A stretch of 64,000 nt of DNA from Haemaphysalis longicornis (taxonomy: Eukaryota > Arthropoda > Arachnida > Ixodida > Ixodidae): positions 157,550,977-157,614,976 of the forward strand of contig CM023452.1 in NCBI GenBank assembly GCA_013339765.2. Direction: 5' to 3'. The notes under the pieces were generated by a model that saw only the letters and a program-made list of their open reading frames with translations, ran no database searches and was not told the origin of the DNA. How positions within the stretch are numbered: the first letter of the stretch is position 1; the number at the start of each line of letters is the position of its first letter. The position numbers were made by a program, and so were the translations under genes. This document shows, in pieces, positions 23,613-36,662 of the stretch.

Positions 23613-24753
23613 CAGTCATGTGAAAATTACGTGTGTTTTGGAGCTGGCAATCGAAAACCTTGCCACACTATTCGGCATTGGTGCTTTCGAACTTTCCTTA
23701 TACCTCCAACTTTAACGCATTCTCACCCCTAACCGCACTCTCCTCCAAGCTGCAAAGGGTCATATCCCGGCCAACGAGAGTTCGTAAATGAGGCTTTACT
23801 GAGTGAACGAGTTGAGCCGAACGAAATCGCCGAGGTAAGGTGTTACTGCTCCCATATTAAAAGCGATCAGAACAATAAAGTTGAAGAAGTGTTTTACGCA
23901 GCGGCATGACGACGGTGATGATACTTTTGATGATTATGGTGATTATGATGATGACGAAAATTATATGGTGGTAGTAGCGGTAGTAGTGGAGATGATGATT
24001 ATGTGGCGGTAGTGGTGGTAATTGTGGCGGCGACGGTAGTCTGTTGACGTATGCACGTGCAACTTCACACGCATAAGACGTACAACCTGCCAACTACGTA
24101 AATTGGGAGCATCTCGCGTTTTCTCCGAGTAATTTTTTCTAACGCGTCTAATTAACACACAACTAAGAAACTGTGCTCGTACATCAACCAGACAATCCGC
24201 TTGATTCATCTAAGTTTAAAACTTGTAAGCGCGTCGTTTTCCAAGGAAACCCGTAAACAAGCCTATAACGCCTTGGAGCCAGATCTCTATCATTTTTGGC
24301 TACCAAACTCATAACTAAATCACGTTCTTAAAACTTTCCGCCACGTCACTCAAGAACGTCTCCAACAATCCCTACCTATTTTAACTCTCTGCGGATGACG
24401 AATAATTCGCGGGGCTTCAAGTAGCGCCCGTAAATCGGGCAAAAAAACGCGCAATTAGCATTTGTCTTTGCACAGAGCAAGCAACGCATATAAGGCTGAA
24501 GCTTTCCCCGCATATCGCCTTTGACACGCCGCGGTTCTATGAAAATTAAAACTGTGTGCATAATTTGTTATTACAGCACTTCGGAAAGCATGTTAAAGCG
24601 AAGCTCTCTACGCCTGACTGACGGCGATATAATTAAACCAAAAACTACTGCACGAAACCAAGCTTTACACAATGTGTTTCCACAAAGGCGCGCTGATCAT
24701 ACCACAGACGTATTCAATGGGAGGTTTTATACACAGAACACGGTGGGGTGCAA
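23613..24753. other. Unassigned stretch with a trinucleotide-rich patch
   Basis: GATGGT/GGTAGT-type low-complexity sequence lies at about 23905-24040, giving false His/Tyr-rich frames on the minus strand. Nothing else was recognised. Confidence 0.5.
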
Positions 24754-25246
24754 TACCTCTGTCACACGGGCACTTTCAATCGCGATTGAGTCGATCCGGA
24801 TCGAGCTCAATCCGGATCGGACGCTGCTACACGAGTTTCAATCGCGATCGAGCTCGATTCCGCTCGAACTCAATCCCAGTTTCTCCAGCACGAGCGAGGC
24901 TTCCAAGCGCGATCGAACGAAAGCGCCGATACTCTCGTCCCCGCTCAGTAATAGCACAGAAGGTGACAACTTCAACTAACGCCACAAATTGTGTCAAATA
25001 ACTTTACCCAAATAAGCGTGCGGTAACATTGACATAGTTACGTATACCTACGACCACACGAAGTTACCAGACGCCAGCCCCAAGTTCATTATTAGCGCCA
25101 TCTAGCGTACACGAGTGCAACCGGTGCAACTTTTCGATCGCGATCGAAACGTGCCGTGTAGCAGCGGCAGTGCGTCGAGCACGCCCGAACACACGATCGC
25201 GATTCTCTTCAATCGCGATTGAACGTGCCCGTGTGGCAGGGGTGTA
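24754..25246. mobile_element. Palindromic MITE with GATCGCGATCG-type inner repeats
   Basis: The ends are inverted repeats. The left starts TACCTCTGTCACACGGGCAC then TTTCAATCGCGATTGA. The reverse complement of the right end starts TACACCCCTGCCACACGGGC then ACGTTCAATCGCGATTGA. Both ends are bounded by TA, which would fit a Tc1/mariner-type or similar target, though TA alone is weak evidence. The interior holds several self-complementary blocks (TCCGGATCGAGCTC, CGATCGCGATCGAAA) and no transposase. Its size, about 490 bases, suits a non-autonomous element. Confidence 0.6.
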
Positions 25247-25374
25247 ACAATGGGAGACACATTCGCATTGTAATAGAATCGCGGATTATGATGAACGTTC
25301 CAACGTCTTCACATTCGGATCGGATCGCCCACCGTTGAGTTTGGTTCTCTTTCGCGGGCGATGGCTTCGAACTT

Positions 25375-25530
25375 TGCTGCGTTGAAGTTGGCTATGGACT
25401 TTGGCTGTTTGGATTCTAAACGTTTTGAGCGTGGATTTTAGGCTTTGGCTTGCCTCAGTGTGCATAAAGAGAGCTTGGCGCTTCAATCATTTTTGTTCTA
25501 AGAAAGGGGCTTTGATTTTTTTTTCATAAC
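25375..25530 (+). repeat. Dispersed repeat pair B, copy 2
   Basis: Partner of 8985-9120. It shares GAGCGTGGATTTTAG, a GCCTCAGTGTGCA/TGTGTACTCAG block and AGAAAGGGGCTTTGAT. The unit here is longer and carries several TTGGACTTTGGC-like repeats upstream. A related TTGGC/GACTTTGG text occurs in reverse near 52680-52760. Confidence 0.5.
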
Positions 25531-28500
25531 GGTTTCGAGTGCTTGTAGTGCAATAACGGCTTCGCTGTAAAAGTGGCCTTGCGAGAGCGAGTTGCGTCAA
25601 TTTTAGAGAACACGGTCGGCAGCCGCAGAACGACATTTCATCGCAGCCGCGGTTCGCGTTACGAGTCGCAGACGCGACGGCAAATATTTGCGGCAAAAGA
25701 GCACGCAGCGAGGCGAGGACAGCGCCAACAAAGAGCACCAAATAACGCAGAAAATTCAAGTCTTCCAAAGCCATCGCCACGCCTGACGTAATAGATGTCG
25801 GGTTGGCGCGCCCCGCTGTTGGTAAAGATCAAAAGAGACAAATTACAGAAGCAGAGCGCCCAAGCCACACGCCCCGCGTTCTGCGCTGCAGTGGACGTCA
25901 TTTCTCATCTCCCAGCCATCAGTGCAAAGCTGGCTTCTCTGCCTTGCTAGCACGTGTAGCTTGGGAGCGCCCGTGACGCTACCGTAACTCTGCTGCGGCG
26001 GCTCCTCCAGCGGACCCCATGCGCTTGCTTAAGCATTAAGTATGCTTATAGCATTAAGTATGCTATCAGCGAAACAAAGTTGGAACGGGTCGATCGGTAG
26101 CTGGTCTCGAAGCGACATGCGTATGTCCGTGTTTTCAGTATTGCTCACTTCTTGTTTCTTGTTTAGAGCGAAGATGTATACGTCTCGGTTTCCCCGTGTA
26201 TGGTCTGTGTACAAAGCCACGTCGAAAAATGAGGCGTTTTTTTTTCAAACTTAATAAGATCCACCCAACGAGAATTTAAGAAAAAAGCGGAAGTTTGTTA
26301 TCCGACATAAATGAAACGCCGTCAAAGCTATTATGTGATATACTTTTACATTTGAGCTAGGGGAAGTTTATGGCCACAAGTAATAAAAAATTTTCTCGGA
26401 ATTCGACCAATACTGGGGTGAGTTTTCTATGACACATATTGCAACTAAAACACCGATGTTTATCCGGCATTCTTTGAAACTTAATTTGAATTGATCTTTA
26501 AGAATGGGGCGATTGCGTTTTGGCGGAAAAGGAATTACGTATATGCAAAATGGCTTCAGCAACAGTAGAACTATCCATGGAGAGCAGGTGAGTCCCCTTG
26601 GCACCATTACCACCTCTATTCGAATTCTTCCCTAAGATTTTTCGACACGCTTAAGGGCACTCACGCACAAAGCGACCAGTTTATTACCTTGCCATTGATT
26701 TTTAAAACGCTTCCCAAGAAGGCTGTTCATATATTGTTCTTCACCTTAATAAAGTGGTTAGCACTCTCAGATGGGAGGGAGGGGGAGATTGCCTGAGGCT
26801 TGTAAGCGGCGGCTATTCAGTCAGCCTACTAAAACAGTAAATAGGGGAGTAAAAAAATTAATATAAACAGAGTTGCTCTGTACGAAACGGGAGGGACGAG
26901 ATGAAATCATTGTTTCACATTTGTCAGACTCATTTCGTTCACTTCTTTCGTTCACCTCACCGTTGACATCTAGGGACAAATCTTTGGCCGATCTCCTAAT
27001 TCCGTCGGAATTCACGATAAACCAACTGCGAAAATCCATAAATAACTTCGAAAAAACATGCACGAAACGGTCTGAACAGTCAAGCTAAAAGCTAACTCCC
27101 ATTAGGCAATTGGATTTGGCGTATTTTGATCCGTGAAGCAGCAGGATTTGGCTCATTTCCGATAAGAACTACGATCTGCCTACACGTTTGCAGGCGTTAT
27201 TTCAACTATTTCCTAACCACCCCTTTTTAGGGGGTAGTTCCATAGTTTTTCTTGTCACTGCAGTTTAATCTGACTTAGTTTCGACTTCTGGATCTGGCGC
27301 ATATAAAATAAAACGCCTCAAATACTTCGAATTTGGCGCCAAGTTTAATTTTCTGGTTAACGGTCTGTAGCGCTCAGTCTAAGCATGTTAAAACCAATTA
27401 CACTGAAATTTGCCGCCGCGACGACTCTCTCATTACACTGAGTTTCATTTACCTGTCCTAATTATTTCGTTCAGAGTTAAGTCACAAACGGTAGAGAATC
27501 TACAGAAAATGGCGTAATTACACTCTTCACTGTCAAGGTTTAAATATTGTCGAATCCCCTTTCTCTATCAAAACATGTGTTTCTACGGGAGTTAAACGGA
27601 CAGACCCATGTTATTTCCCTAGAATAAGGCTTTTCCCCAGAAAAGAGTGCTTACAAGTTTTATTAAGCTGATTAGCTAGGAATTATGCTGGATCGGAAAC
27701 TGCAGACAAGCGTGTTTCTTTCGTTCACTCCTTCCTTACGCTCAGCTTAGCCGGTAATTCGCTGGTCATTCTCCGTCACAAATACTAAGGGGACTGCATT
27801 GTTTTAGTAGGAGCGTGATATATAGTACTGGACGCGGTTTTCCAGTGACAGATTCCAAATGGGAGTGTCAAACCGCGATTCTGAGGTCTTAAAAGGTTTG
27901 CGTGTTCAGCGGCTGCCGGCAGATAGCAAAAACGATTGCTTTAGGCGCTGTTCGGTTAAAACTTTACCATCCCTTTCCAAAAGAACGTTTTGAGAAGCGC
28001 AAAAGCTTTTTTCGCATTACAACTGCATCAAATCTGCCTTAAAATCTTCGTGAAAACCTGCGCTAAAAGTGCGTCCAGCCTTCAGCTGAAGTACGCCCGG
28101 TCGATCGCCAAAGCTTCAGTGACCCGGATCGCAAACGAGAACGAACACAATTTGTATCGACGACTTTTCGTGCGCTAAGAAAAACGCATCTACGAACAAT
28201 CTAAATGTATACCGACACGTGCTTGATGAGATGACGATATCGTATTGCACTCCTAGATGTGTGCATTGTCTTAAAATTAGAACCGTTTGTTTTTGGGTAT
28301 TATCAAGGAACCGTTTTGAAACACTAGATTACCGGTTTCAAGTACGCGCCGTGTGTCATGCAAAGATCTCATCAGAGCTTTCTGGTCGACAGACCGGTCT
28401 ACGGGTAAATGCATTAGTTTTTTTATTGAACGCCATCGGCCCCAATGAGAAGCTTCCGCTTTAAGACTTACGTTAGGTCCCACACAACCATTCTGCATCA

Positions 28501-28592
28501 ATTTCAGGGTCGGTTTGCCGCCTGTGACCCCTGATCACCGTCAGCAAACCAGCCCTAAACTAAACCATATCCCTTTCACTGGCGCTGGCATT
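25531..28592. other. Long unassigned, AT-rich stretch
   Basis: No gene was recognised. A short direct repeat of GCATTAAGTATGCT(A/T) lies at about 26032-26072. All frames are short (100 codons or less) and contradict one another. Confidence 0.3.
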
Positions 28593-28785
28593 CCCCAAAT
28601 TCAAATTTTGGGGCTTTAGCTCGCCAAAACTACATCCTGGCTCTGAGGCGCACGGTACTAATCTTGACCACCTGGGGTTGTTTAACGGGCAACGCAATCT
28701 CAACACACGGACAATATTGTCTTTTCGCCGGCACCTGAAAAGTAGCCGGCGCACCTGGGAATCGAAACCGCGTCCTTGGGCTTAA
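28593..28785 (-). repeat. Ruka-like SINE, minus strand, old copy
   Basis: The minus strand reads GGACGCGGTTTCGATTCCCA (B-box), GCCGGC..., a degenerate CGTGT..TTGAGATT block, CAACCCCAGGTGGTCAAGAT, GCGCCTCAGA, and TTTTGGCGAGCTAAAGCCCC with AATTTGAATT. The order equals the family body including the TTTTGGCACGTAAAACCCC 3' box that the other copies lack. Confidence 0.65.
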
Positions 28786-30689
28786 AGGTAATGTTGCTTT
28801 GTTGACGAAGCATAGTTAGCTTGGTAGAGGGAACAATATTTATTTTTATCGCATTCCAGTCGTTAAAGCTGTATAAGATTTCTAATTCGAAGTCGTCATG
28901 ACGCATTCAAATATATTTTCGCTAAAAATTCATGAGCCGTTTCAACCTGCGAAAGTGGATGAACAACAAAGCATTTAGCACACGACACAAACAGAGGTGA
29001 CAGGAAATTTTGAGCGAAAGTACGAACTCACTTCTTGTGAAGCAATTCCGAGAAGTAAAAGGATATTAGCGTAATGATGAATTGGCTAGCGACCAATTTT
29101 CGTGTAACTTTTGAGGGACAGCTTTTATGATAAAATAGTTGCAGCTGCTTTCTGCAAACACACTTCTCTTCTAAATTCCCATGTATTTGCAGCAGACAGG
29201 AATTGTTTAACGTTTACAACTTCACTCTGAACTATGATTGAAATGTAAATCAAATGTGCATTGAAGATGCAGTCACCTCACAAGCTAATTGTCATATATA
29301 TTCGGGGGGGGGGGGGGGGAAGCGTCCATCAAAGTGGATTTAGAAGCCCTTTTATGATGATCATTCATCGGCGAAATTGGGTTTCCCATAGGTAATTTCG
29401 GCTCGCTAACGTAAAAACTTCACGCAAATTTACCGATACCAAGCCTCCTATTGACAAAGGATCACTGATCCAACAATGCCTTTCTCCTCGGGAGGATTAC
29501 GAAGACGCGTGAACATTGCTACCAAGTTGAATTTCTTCATTTTCTTGCCCTAATATCGGCATTGTCACCGCTTTCACTGCTTTCTAGACTATGTTCGGTG
29601 CTTCTGAAAGAAAACGGTGCCATATGAGGACTAACACCAAGCGATCACTGGCAAATGCTTACGAATTACTGATGTAAGACCCAAAGGAGTCTTTGCGCTA
29701 CTTTCGCTTGCCCATACACATACAGGGTCGCACCATCCGGTAGTGCCTCATTCGCTCGCGGTCCCGCCATTACTCCCCTGTTAAACAATTGGCCGCGTAT
29801 CTGCTCCTTTCGTTCAAAATGTCGACAAAAGAAGATTGTCTTTGACGACATTTGCCAAGTAAATGCCTCCATTTGCTTTCCCGCTCACCTCTCATGCTAT
29901 TCGTCTTCCGTTGCGCTAAACCCAAGGTAAACACCCTAAATGTCTGCTCAAGTTAGTTTAAATTTACGGCGTTTTAGTGGTACAAGCCGGGTTCCTAGCT
30001 ATCAGCGCTGCATTACAGCGGAGACGCACGTGAATGAAGGAGCCCTACTTCAAGGTTGATAGAACCGCGTTGCTTGACTCCACGTGCGTTCCAATGAGAA
30101 CATGGAACCTATATAGGGAAACCTTTCGTTGCTGTTGCCGTGTGATTTATCAAATGCCGCCAGGAGTGTAGGCAACAGCAGGCGACAGTTTTCTTGCAGT
30201 AGATGTAGAATATCATTTGCTATCGCGAAAACCAAGCATCCACGATTTTTTAATAAAGGAACACTGCAAATATCACTTATGTATTGATGGTCTGTCTTAT
30301 TTTTGCGTAATGTCTTGTTCTTCTTCAACAATGTTGACAAGCACGAACACTGACACCGGACTCAGAGGTTTAGATTTGGCTGTGAGTATATAAGACTAAT
30401 TTCACTGTGGCCAGGGTGGCTGGATCGAGTCACAGACAGACAGACAGACAGAAAAACGGACTTACCAAAATTTCTTGGTTTAAGTAGCCCAAGAAAGACT
30501 CTCGTCTTTGATAATACTCCAACAGCGTCCACTAAAGCTGCGTTGGGGCTTTAACTGTGATCCTCATTTTGCAGCCGTAGGCTGAGGGAGCAGGTGCAGC
30601 GGTTGGCTGCAACTGCTGGCTGATATCCAGAATAAATCCTACTCCCACTGTGCTCCTTCTTCCCTTTCAATCCCATCTGCCGGTTTAAA
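28786..30689. other. Unassigned stretch
   Basis: No gene was recognised. A poly-G run of about 16 lies at 29305-29320 and a short (CAGA)n run at about 30432-30452. Confidence 0.35.
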
Positions 30690-30785
30690 CCATGCTTGGC
30701 AAGGCCGACAAGATCGATGGTGACCGCGTGGTAGCAACACGCAAACTGGGACGTTCGTTTTCCACACGTTCGCCCTCGTGACTTA
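30690..30785 (+). repeat. Dispersed repeat pair A, copy 2
   Basis: Partner of 7850-7985. Shared blocks are CATGCTTGGC/CATGCTTCGC, GCCGACAAGAT, CGATGGTGACCGCGTGGTAG, and CGTTCGTTTTCC then CGCCCTCG. Confidence 0.55.
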
Positions 30786-33700
30786 GACCCAAGCGAGGTG
30801 TACCACGTGACTGCCCATGACTCTCATTTGCGTGAAGCGAGTATATTGATACCGAGCTCCTCTTTATCGTGCCCTATAATTTCTTCATAACCACCAGCAC
30901 CCCATTCTCTTTACTCATCAACATTCTGGTACTACGCTACCGGAACAAAGCAGCAAAATTTGGTGCAGCTTGCACTAGTGGTGCAAGGCTGGAAGTGCAG
31001 CAGTGCTATGGGTCCCCATTGGTTCTCCCTGCACTGACAGCGGACCACAGGAAATAGGGATCGAAGCCAATGTCACAAGAGTAGGCAAAGTGTTTTATGT
31101 AGCAGCAATCATCATTACCCCTTTAGTCACGGCCCTACTGACGGCACAGCCGCGTAGGAAAAATCCTCTTGTAGCGCGTCATCGCCTCAGTAGGCCTGAA
31201 CTGATACAGCAGCTGGTCCGGTGGCCGTCTCGATACGTCAGTACTAAAGAGATGGTGAGACAGATTAGTGGTCATCGTCTTCGGCGCAGCGTACTCGGGG
31301 CGCGACGGTCGCTGCAGGACGACGACGACGAAGGCGGAGCTCCTCGTGTGTCCTAAGCCCGAGCGCAAGCCTAGACAAAGCCTAGACGAGTTAAGGATGA
31401 ACGTGCGCTGGCAGTTTTCTGTCTCCACAGGACGGATTTAGTGTTAGCCTAAGCATATCTGCTGTTACGATAAGAAAAACAAGGTGGCCTAGCCACTCAT
31501 ATCGGGGCAGATCACTTAGTGAAGCTGTTTCGGTGTCATTTGGCTGCACTCACTCACCGAACAGAACGCAATTGACTGGGCGTGCTGATCAGATGAGACC
31601 GCCAATCGGCCGCGTGTTGCCTGCTGGCGCTACGTGTCCACATGATTGGGGACAGGATCGGCGGTGTCGCTAATCACATGGTCATCCTCTTAACCCGCGT
31701 TTCCGCTGCTGCCTCGCCGCGCGCTCTCCGCCCGGTTTACTCGAGCGGCTACCTTGCCACATCGGCTTGCTATTGGGGCGTTTTTTTTATCTGTCCAATT
31801 CTCTCTGCAGGTCTACTGCTTCGCCGAGAAGAAATGTCCCAGACTCTCTTCCTCTCCCTCTCTCCGGCTGCTGCCACGCAGTGCCCTTTCTTCCTCCCCG
31901 GTGTTCTGCCCACTGATTCCAGTACCCTCCTTGAAGACGCATGTAGGAGATGCGGAGAGGGGTTAGATGTAAACAGCTTCGCTGTAAAATCTACCAGCGA
32001 TAATTAGTATAAGTTACCTAGATTGTCTGCCAACAATACCTAATTGTTCCCCCAGATGCTCTTGGTGTGTGCGTGCGTGCATGCGTGCATGCATGCGCTG
32101 TGTGCGTGTGGGGTGGTGTGTGCGCGCGTGTGTGTGGGTGTGTATCTGTGTGGGTTTGTGTCCGTGTGTTTGTGCATTAAAGGTGATCACGGGCAGTGAC
32201 GGCCAGTTGGGGATCATCCGCCCACAGCAACTTCTTGTAGTATTTGACCTAATGCGCAGGCATTCAGGCCAAAATCTGACTCAAAGACAAAGTTCTCTAT
32301 GAAATCACCCCATGGGGTAAATACCTTCTGACAGTGTCATGTCCTGATCCAAGATATCATCTTTTGAGACTACGAAGAGAGTTCACGCGGCGCCAATCAA
32401 TGGTGCGAGTAATAAAAGCCGCATTCACAGGAGCCCTGTATAAGATGACGTGGCATTAGCCGCAGAAGGCTGCCAGTGTGCTCGTCGGCAGGGGCAGTAA
32501 ACCCGTTAGTACGTCGTTATATCGTTACGACGCCATTAGCGGTGCTCGTTTGCGTTGGTTCTGAGGCCTTCTTTACTTTTCAGGCACATCAATCGAGGGC
32601 TGTGGTTGATCTCTCTCTTTTGTCTCAGTGACACGCCAATATTTCACCTCAACTCGCCTGTAATCTGCCGAGAAGCCCTGAAGAAGTGGCCCTGTCTCTC
32701 AGGAGATATTCCGGGTGACCGCTTCTTTGTAGAGTTTTAACAAGGCTTGACACACTATCAAAATATCCGTCGGAAACATCGACGTACACAACTTTCGGGT
32801 ACCGCATTTGAAGATGGGCCTGTGCTGAAGGAGTTCATCGTTCGAATTTAAAATAAGTCAAGGAAAGAAATAGAGTGTGCGGAGATAGCTTACCTGCCTT
32901 ACTGTTCCTAAAGGTTTTGACCAATTCGTTTGCATTTGTTACAAGCCTAGCGCGGCTGTTTATTTTTCGCGAGACATAGCAGGCAGGAATACAATAAAAA
33001 TTGCCGGTAAGAGTGGGGGCAGGGGAAAGGGAGCGGTTACTGTCCACGGCGGTGGGTTCCTTAATTGTCTCGTCAGTGCTGCGCTGTCGCCTGCGGTCTC
33101 GACTCTCGTTGCTCGGTCGGGCAACAAGTTTCCCGGAAACCGCATTAATTTGGTACTCCACACTCGGACGTGCCTCACCGAAGCAGGTACCTTCTTGCTC
33201 TTGCTCTTTCCCTCTCCTTGCTTTTCCCATGTCCCCGTTCTTCCTCACATCGGTCGTATTATTTTGCCAGCGATCGATAGATTGTCGCGCATAGGTAAGT
33301 ACTGGGCTGAAAGGGTGGGCGAAGTGAAAAAAAGAGGGTCAACGAGGCATTACCACGATTATGAACAACAATGACAACATTTATTACTCATTTCACAGTC
33401 TTTAAATTGAAATTTTATGGTGGGCCGCGTCTTGCAAACACCAGATACTTTTTTAAACTCTGATATCTTGTGAAACCTGAATGATAGCAGTCTTTGTTGC
33501 CCTATCTATGTCCTTGTCTTTTTTTGCACTGTTTTCTCGAGTCACGTACTAACAGGCTCAGTTTGCCACATTAATAGAAAGCTTGCTGGAAGGCTGTGTT
33601 ACTGCTGCTATTGCTAGTATGAAATGAAATAATAAACACTACTACTATGGGCAAGACAATGGTGAGGTTAGTGATAAAGATGCTCTTAAACTATATCCCC

Positions 33701-34544
33701 TAGAAATACGTCCATGAGGTATTGTCCTAATTACACGACCTGGAGCCATCCTGTTGGCAGGGTGCCCAAAACATGCTAGCAGCAATTGGTTGCTAACAAT
33801 TCGGCTTCATCTCGATCACGAACGTTCGACAGCCAGGTTCCTTGTATCCTCCCTCGAAGTCTTCTTGATCCTCTTGTTCTCTTCCTTAGTAAAGCTTGCT
33901 GATATATTGCTCCTGCAAATCTAGGCGGAACGTGGAAGCAAACATGCCGGTTTAAACCGAAGACGAATGTAACTTTATTTCCAAAGAAAGCCCTAGTTCA
34001 CAAGGAAGATGTCTGTATGTTACAGTGCTGATATAAACCATTGCAAACGTGGTTAAACGAAAAGAAAATTACCTAAGTGAATCTTAGGCGCGAACCGGCT
34101 TCCCATACTACCATACGACGCTGTGAGTGTCTACAGGTACAACAACGGGTAAGGCCGGTTGTGCGAAAATCCGGCTTCCGGTAATTCTACAAATGGAAAA
34201 AGAAAAATGTGATTACATGAGATCTCAACATACCCAAACACAGTTCCGACATACACCGTGTGATGTCAGGTTTCGGTTGTTAAACGACGCACACGTGACA
34301 AGCAAAGAAAAAGATGGAACACGAGAATCGAGAGAAACCTTAAACATTACCAATAGGGCTCAAGAAATGAAGTTGCGGAGAACACACCAAACGAGGCGAC
34401 ACTAAACACACACTCTTCAAAAAAGGTAAGTTACATGGAATGGTCCTGGTAGAAACAACCACTGTTCCACGATTTGTTAAATGTCACTAACAAGCAAAAT
34501 AACTAGCTCACAGTCTTTCTACAGGTGCGCCGTAAGGTAATTTC
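30786..34544. other. Long unassigned stretch with a TG-rich run
   Basis: No domain was recognised. It contains a GTGTGCGTGCGTGCATGC-type run at about 32063-32175. A pyrimidine-rich splice-acceptor-like site near 31799-31811 (TTCTCTCTGCAG) is followed by a frame starting VYCFAEKKCP that soon turns Ser/Leu-rich. A palindromic AAACAGCTTCGCTGT at about 31971 resembles one at 53001. Frames at 31003-31356 and 31642-32007 (+) lack motifs. Confidence 0.35.
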
Positions 34545-35144
34545 ATGGTAGAAACATCAACTTCCCCGATGGCTTCGCGTTCTGTAATGCCCGGTGGCCG
34601 TAGCGCAGCGTTGGGGTCTTCTGGTACCGCTACCTTGACTGGCAGGAACGGTAGATCCACCAGAAACTGCCGTGCCACCGACTACTTAGCGCAAGTCGGG
34701 GCTGCCTGGCGCAAAACACGGACGCCTCCATTAGCGGGAGGAGGGGTTGGTGCGCCCGACGACATGGCGGTCCCCGCAGGAGGAAACATCGGCCAGGGTT
34801 TCCCGGCGAAAAGCTCGGGCACCTGGAGATCAAGGCAGGAACGTGTGTTAGGCTCTACGGAGCGGGCGCCGCTGTACCGGCAGCGCTGGCGACGTCTCGG
34901 AACTGGTGCACGGTCCCCGCCCTCGGGTAAATGTCGCCCTTCTTTAGAGCACCCGAAAAGAGAACTGGACCGCAACTGTAGTCGTCTAGAATTTCCCCGT
35001 TCGGAAGTTCCCTTTGTCCTCTTGAACACATTTCTAGTACGCTGTTCTATTTTAGCACATACCCGCGTGCGGGTGGTTGGTTGGTTGCCTCAGACCATGG
35101 CACATACCCACGCGGAGGATTGGCCAAGATGTTTTGCTACCTAA
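34545..35144 (+). other. 199-codon open frame in a GC-rich, possibly LTR-like block
   Basis: This is the longest open frame in the window. Its product is rich in Gly, Arg, Ser and Pro (start METSTSPMASRSVMPGG-like) with no known motif or hydrophobic segment. The opposite strand is also open over much of it (34682-35029), which points to composition rather than selection. Its GC-rich, CCG-repeated texture is like that of the LTRs at 44.7 and 48.1 kb, so it could be a solo LTR of another family. No flanking duplication could be found. Not claimed as a gene. Confidence 0.2.
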
Positions 35145-35289
35145 TGAGGATGTGACCTATATTATTTTAGATGCCAAAGTTTAGAAATGGAAATACCCGA
35201 ACAGAATTTTTTAAATAAGTATAATATGAAAGTAGACACAGGAAGAAAAATGAGACAAGTGTCAACGTTTAGCTGTTTTAACGTTAGGG

Positions 35290-35615
35290 CTCTAGATAGT
35301 GGCTCTAAGGGCTGCCCTTTGTTTCATTGGCGTAAATCACGCCCGGCGGTGGGTGATCTTCATGGACTGGCGGGGTGCTTCCAAGCTGTACGAAGACTAT
35401 CCAGCCGCTGCAGTAAGTTTGTGTGCGAAATTAATTAAATCCACACAACGGAATTGTGCGAGGGCCGTCGCATCATGCCTAAATGGCTTCCTGGTCGCTC
35501 AAGCCTACAAGGAAATACTACACCGAATCAAGCGGCCAGCGCAGTCCACATTTTATGCAACCAGACCGAGCTTGATTTCGATAGAGAAGACAGTGCTGTT
35601 TTTACTGGTCGAGAT
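35290..35615 (+). pseudogene. RNase H relic of a non-LTR element
   Basis: Two frames together match an RNase H domain. HARRWVIFMDWRGASKLYED corresponds to the W-x-I-x-TDS-x-x-AL segment, with the catalytic Thr-Asp-Ser now Met-Asp-Trp. Further on, WLPGRSSLQGNTTPNQAASA corresponds to the W-x-PGH-x-G-x-x-GN-x-x-A-D-x-AA segment, with His and the late Asp lost. A frame change lies between them near 35450. It is probably the 3' coding part of an I-like element in plus orientation, opposite to the transporter relic that follows. Confidence 0.55.
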
Positions 35616-35653
35616 GGACATCAACTGAGCAAAAGTCCCGTGGGTGAGTGTGG

Positions 35654-36660
35654 CTAAGAGCCTACGGGGAAGAAACTTGAAGATTCACTAAACGGCTTCA
35701 ACTTAAATTTAGGACGACTCAAACAGCAATGCAACAGAAGATGATAGGTGTAACATTCAGGGATAAGAGAGCGGAATGGGTCAAGGAACAAACGCGTTTT
35801 GAGGACATACTGGTACGGGGCAATAATTAAATTCCACGCAAATAGGACGAGAAGTTGGCGGCCTCTTTGGACAGGCACGCCATACAGGTGTATCCAGTAG
35901 ACACTGCCCACAGCTTCTGAAAAAACCCGGACCCCATAGGAGCGGCCGCGTTCGGTGGCCGGTTGCGCGGCTACGTCAGAATCTTGGGCCTCTAGTAACT
36001 TCGTGATGTTTTCCAGCTGGACCACGGCCTCGCCGTACTTGCATCCCGGGCTGCCAAAGTTTCCGCTCTCCGATGTACCGGTGAATTGGGGATAGAGATC
36101 AAGTGAAGAGGGTTGCTTCATTATACTGACCTTCTTGGAGCAATGCATATCATCTGGCATTTCGCTGTCCCTGGAGTTGTCGCCGGGACTGCTCTTGGAT
36201 GGATTGACATTACCATGGCGAGCGAGACGGTGTTTCTGAGCCACGTGCGCACGTCGCCTCGGCTGTGTTGCCGCTTGACGACGTTCGGGGTACCTTCGTT
36301 GGGGTGATGGTCTACGCGTCCGGTTATAGAGATATTTAGACTTGTCACGCCCCCTGCGGTTACCGTCGTTTGCGAACGTTCCATTCCGCTGTTTTCTATC
36401 CCCATCTGCTGTTCACCACAAACGACCTCATTGGCTGGCCTCTGTCCTTTCTTTTGCTTGAGGAAGATGCAAGCGATGAAAAGGTTGCGAGAAAGGCCAC
36501 CCAGTAGAAGTCAGACCGAAAAGGCGTACTTGTCGACGAAGAGCTGAACTAGGGACGGGGTCCGCATTCCCGATACGTCAACCGATCCGCTGAGGAGTGC
36601 TAGTGCAGTCACTCGGTACTTCTCAAAGTGGTGCACAATCAAAAGAGTGTGGACAATAGA
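35654..36660 (-). pseudogene. Membrane-transporter gene relic (MFS, SLC43-like), 3' part
   Basis: On the minus strand, starting at the retroelement's 3' edge, the frame reads VHTLLIVHHFEKYRVTALAL then LSGSVDVSGM, LVQLFVDKYAF. After a stop/frame change near 36508 it reads FYWVAFLATFSSLA. The FxKYRxTxxALLSGSxDxS string is typical of MFS transporters of the SLC43 type, just after TM4. A hydrophilic stretch rich in Ser, Asn and Glu (about 35990-36450) would be the cytoplasmic loop between halves. Then VYWIHLYGVPVQRGRQLLVL and FAWNLII suggest a later TM helix. Residue matches are from memory. Family assignment is moderate, subfamily weak. Confidence 0.45.
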
Positions 36661-36662
36661 TG

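Noticed and set aside
31642..32007. Possible exon after a good acceptor site at about 31811
   Set aside because: The frame turns into Ser/Leu/Pro-rich low-information sequence, and no donor or homologous domain could be recognised.
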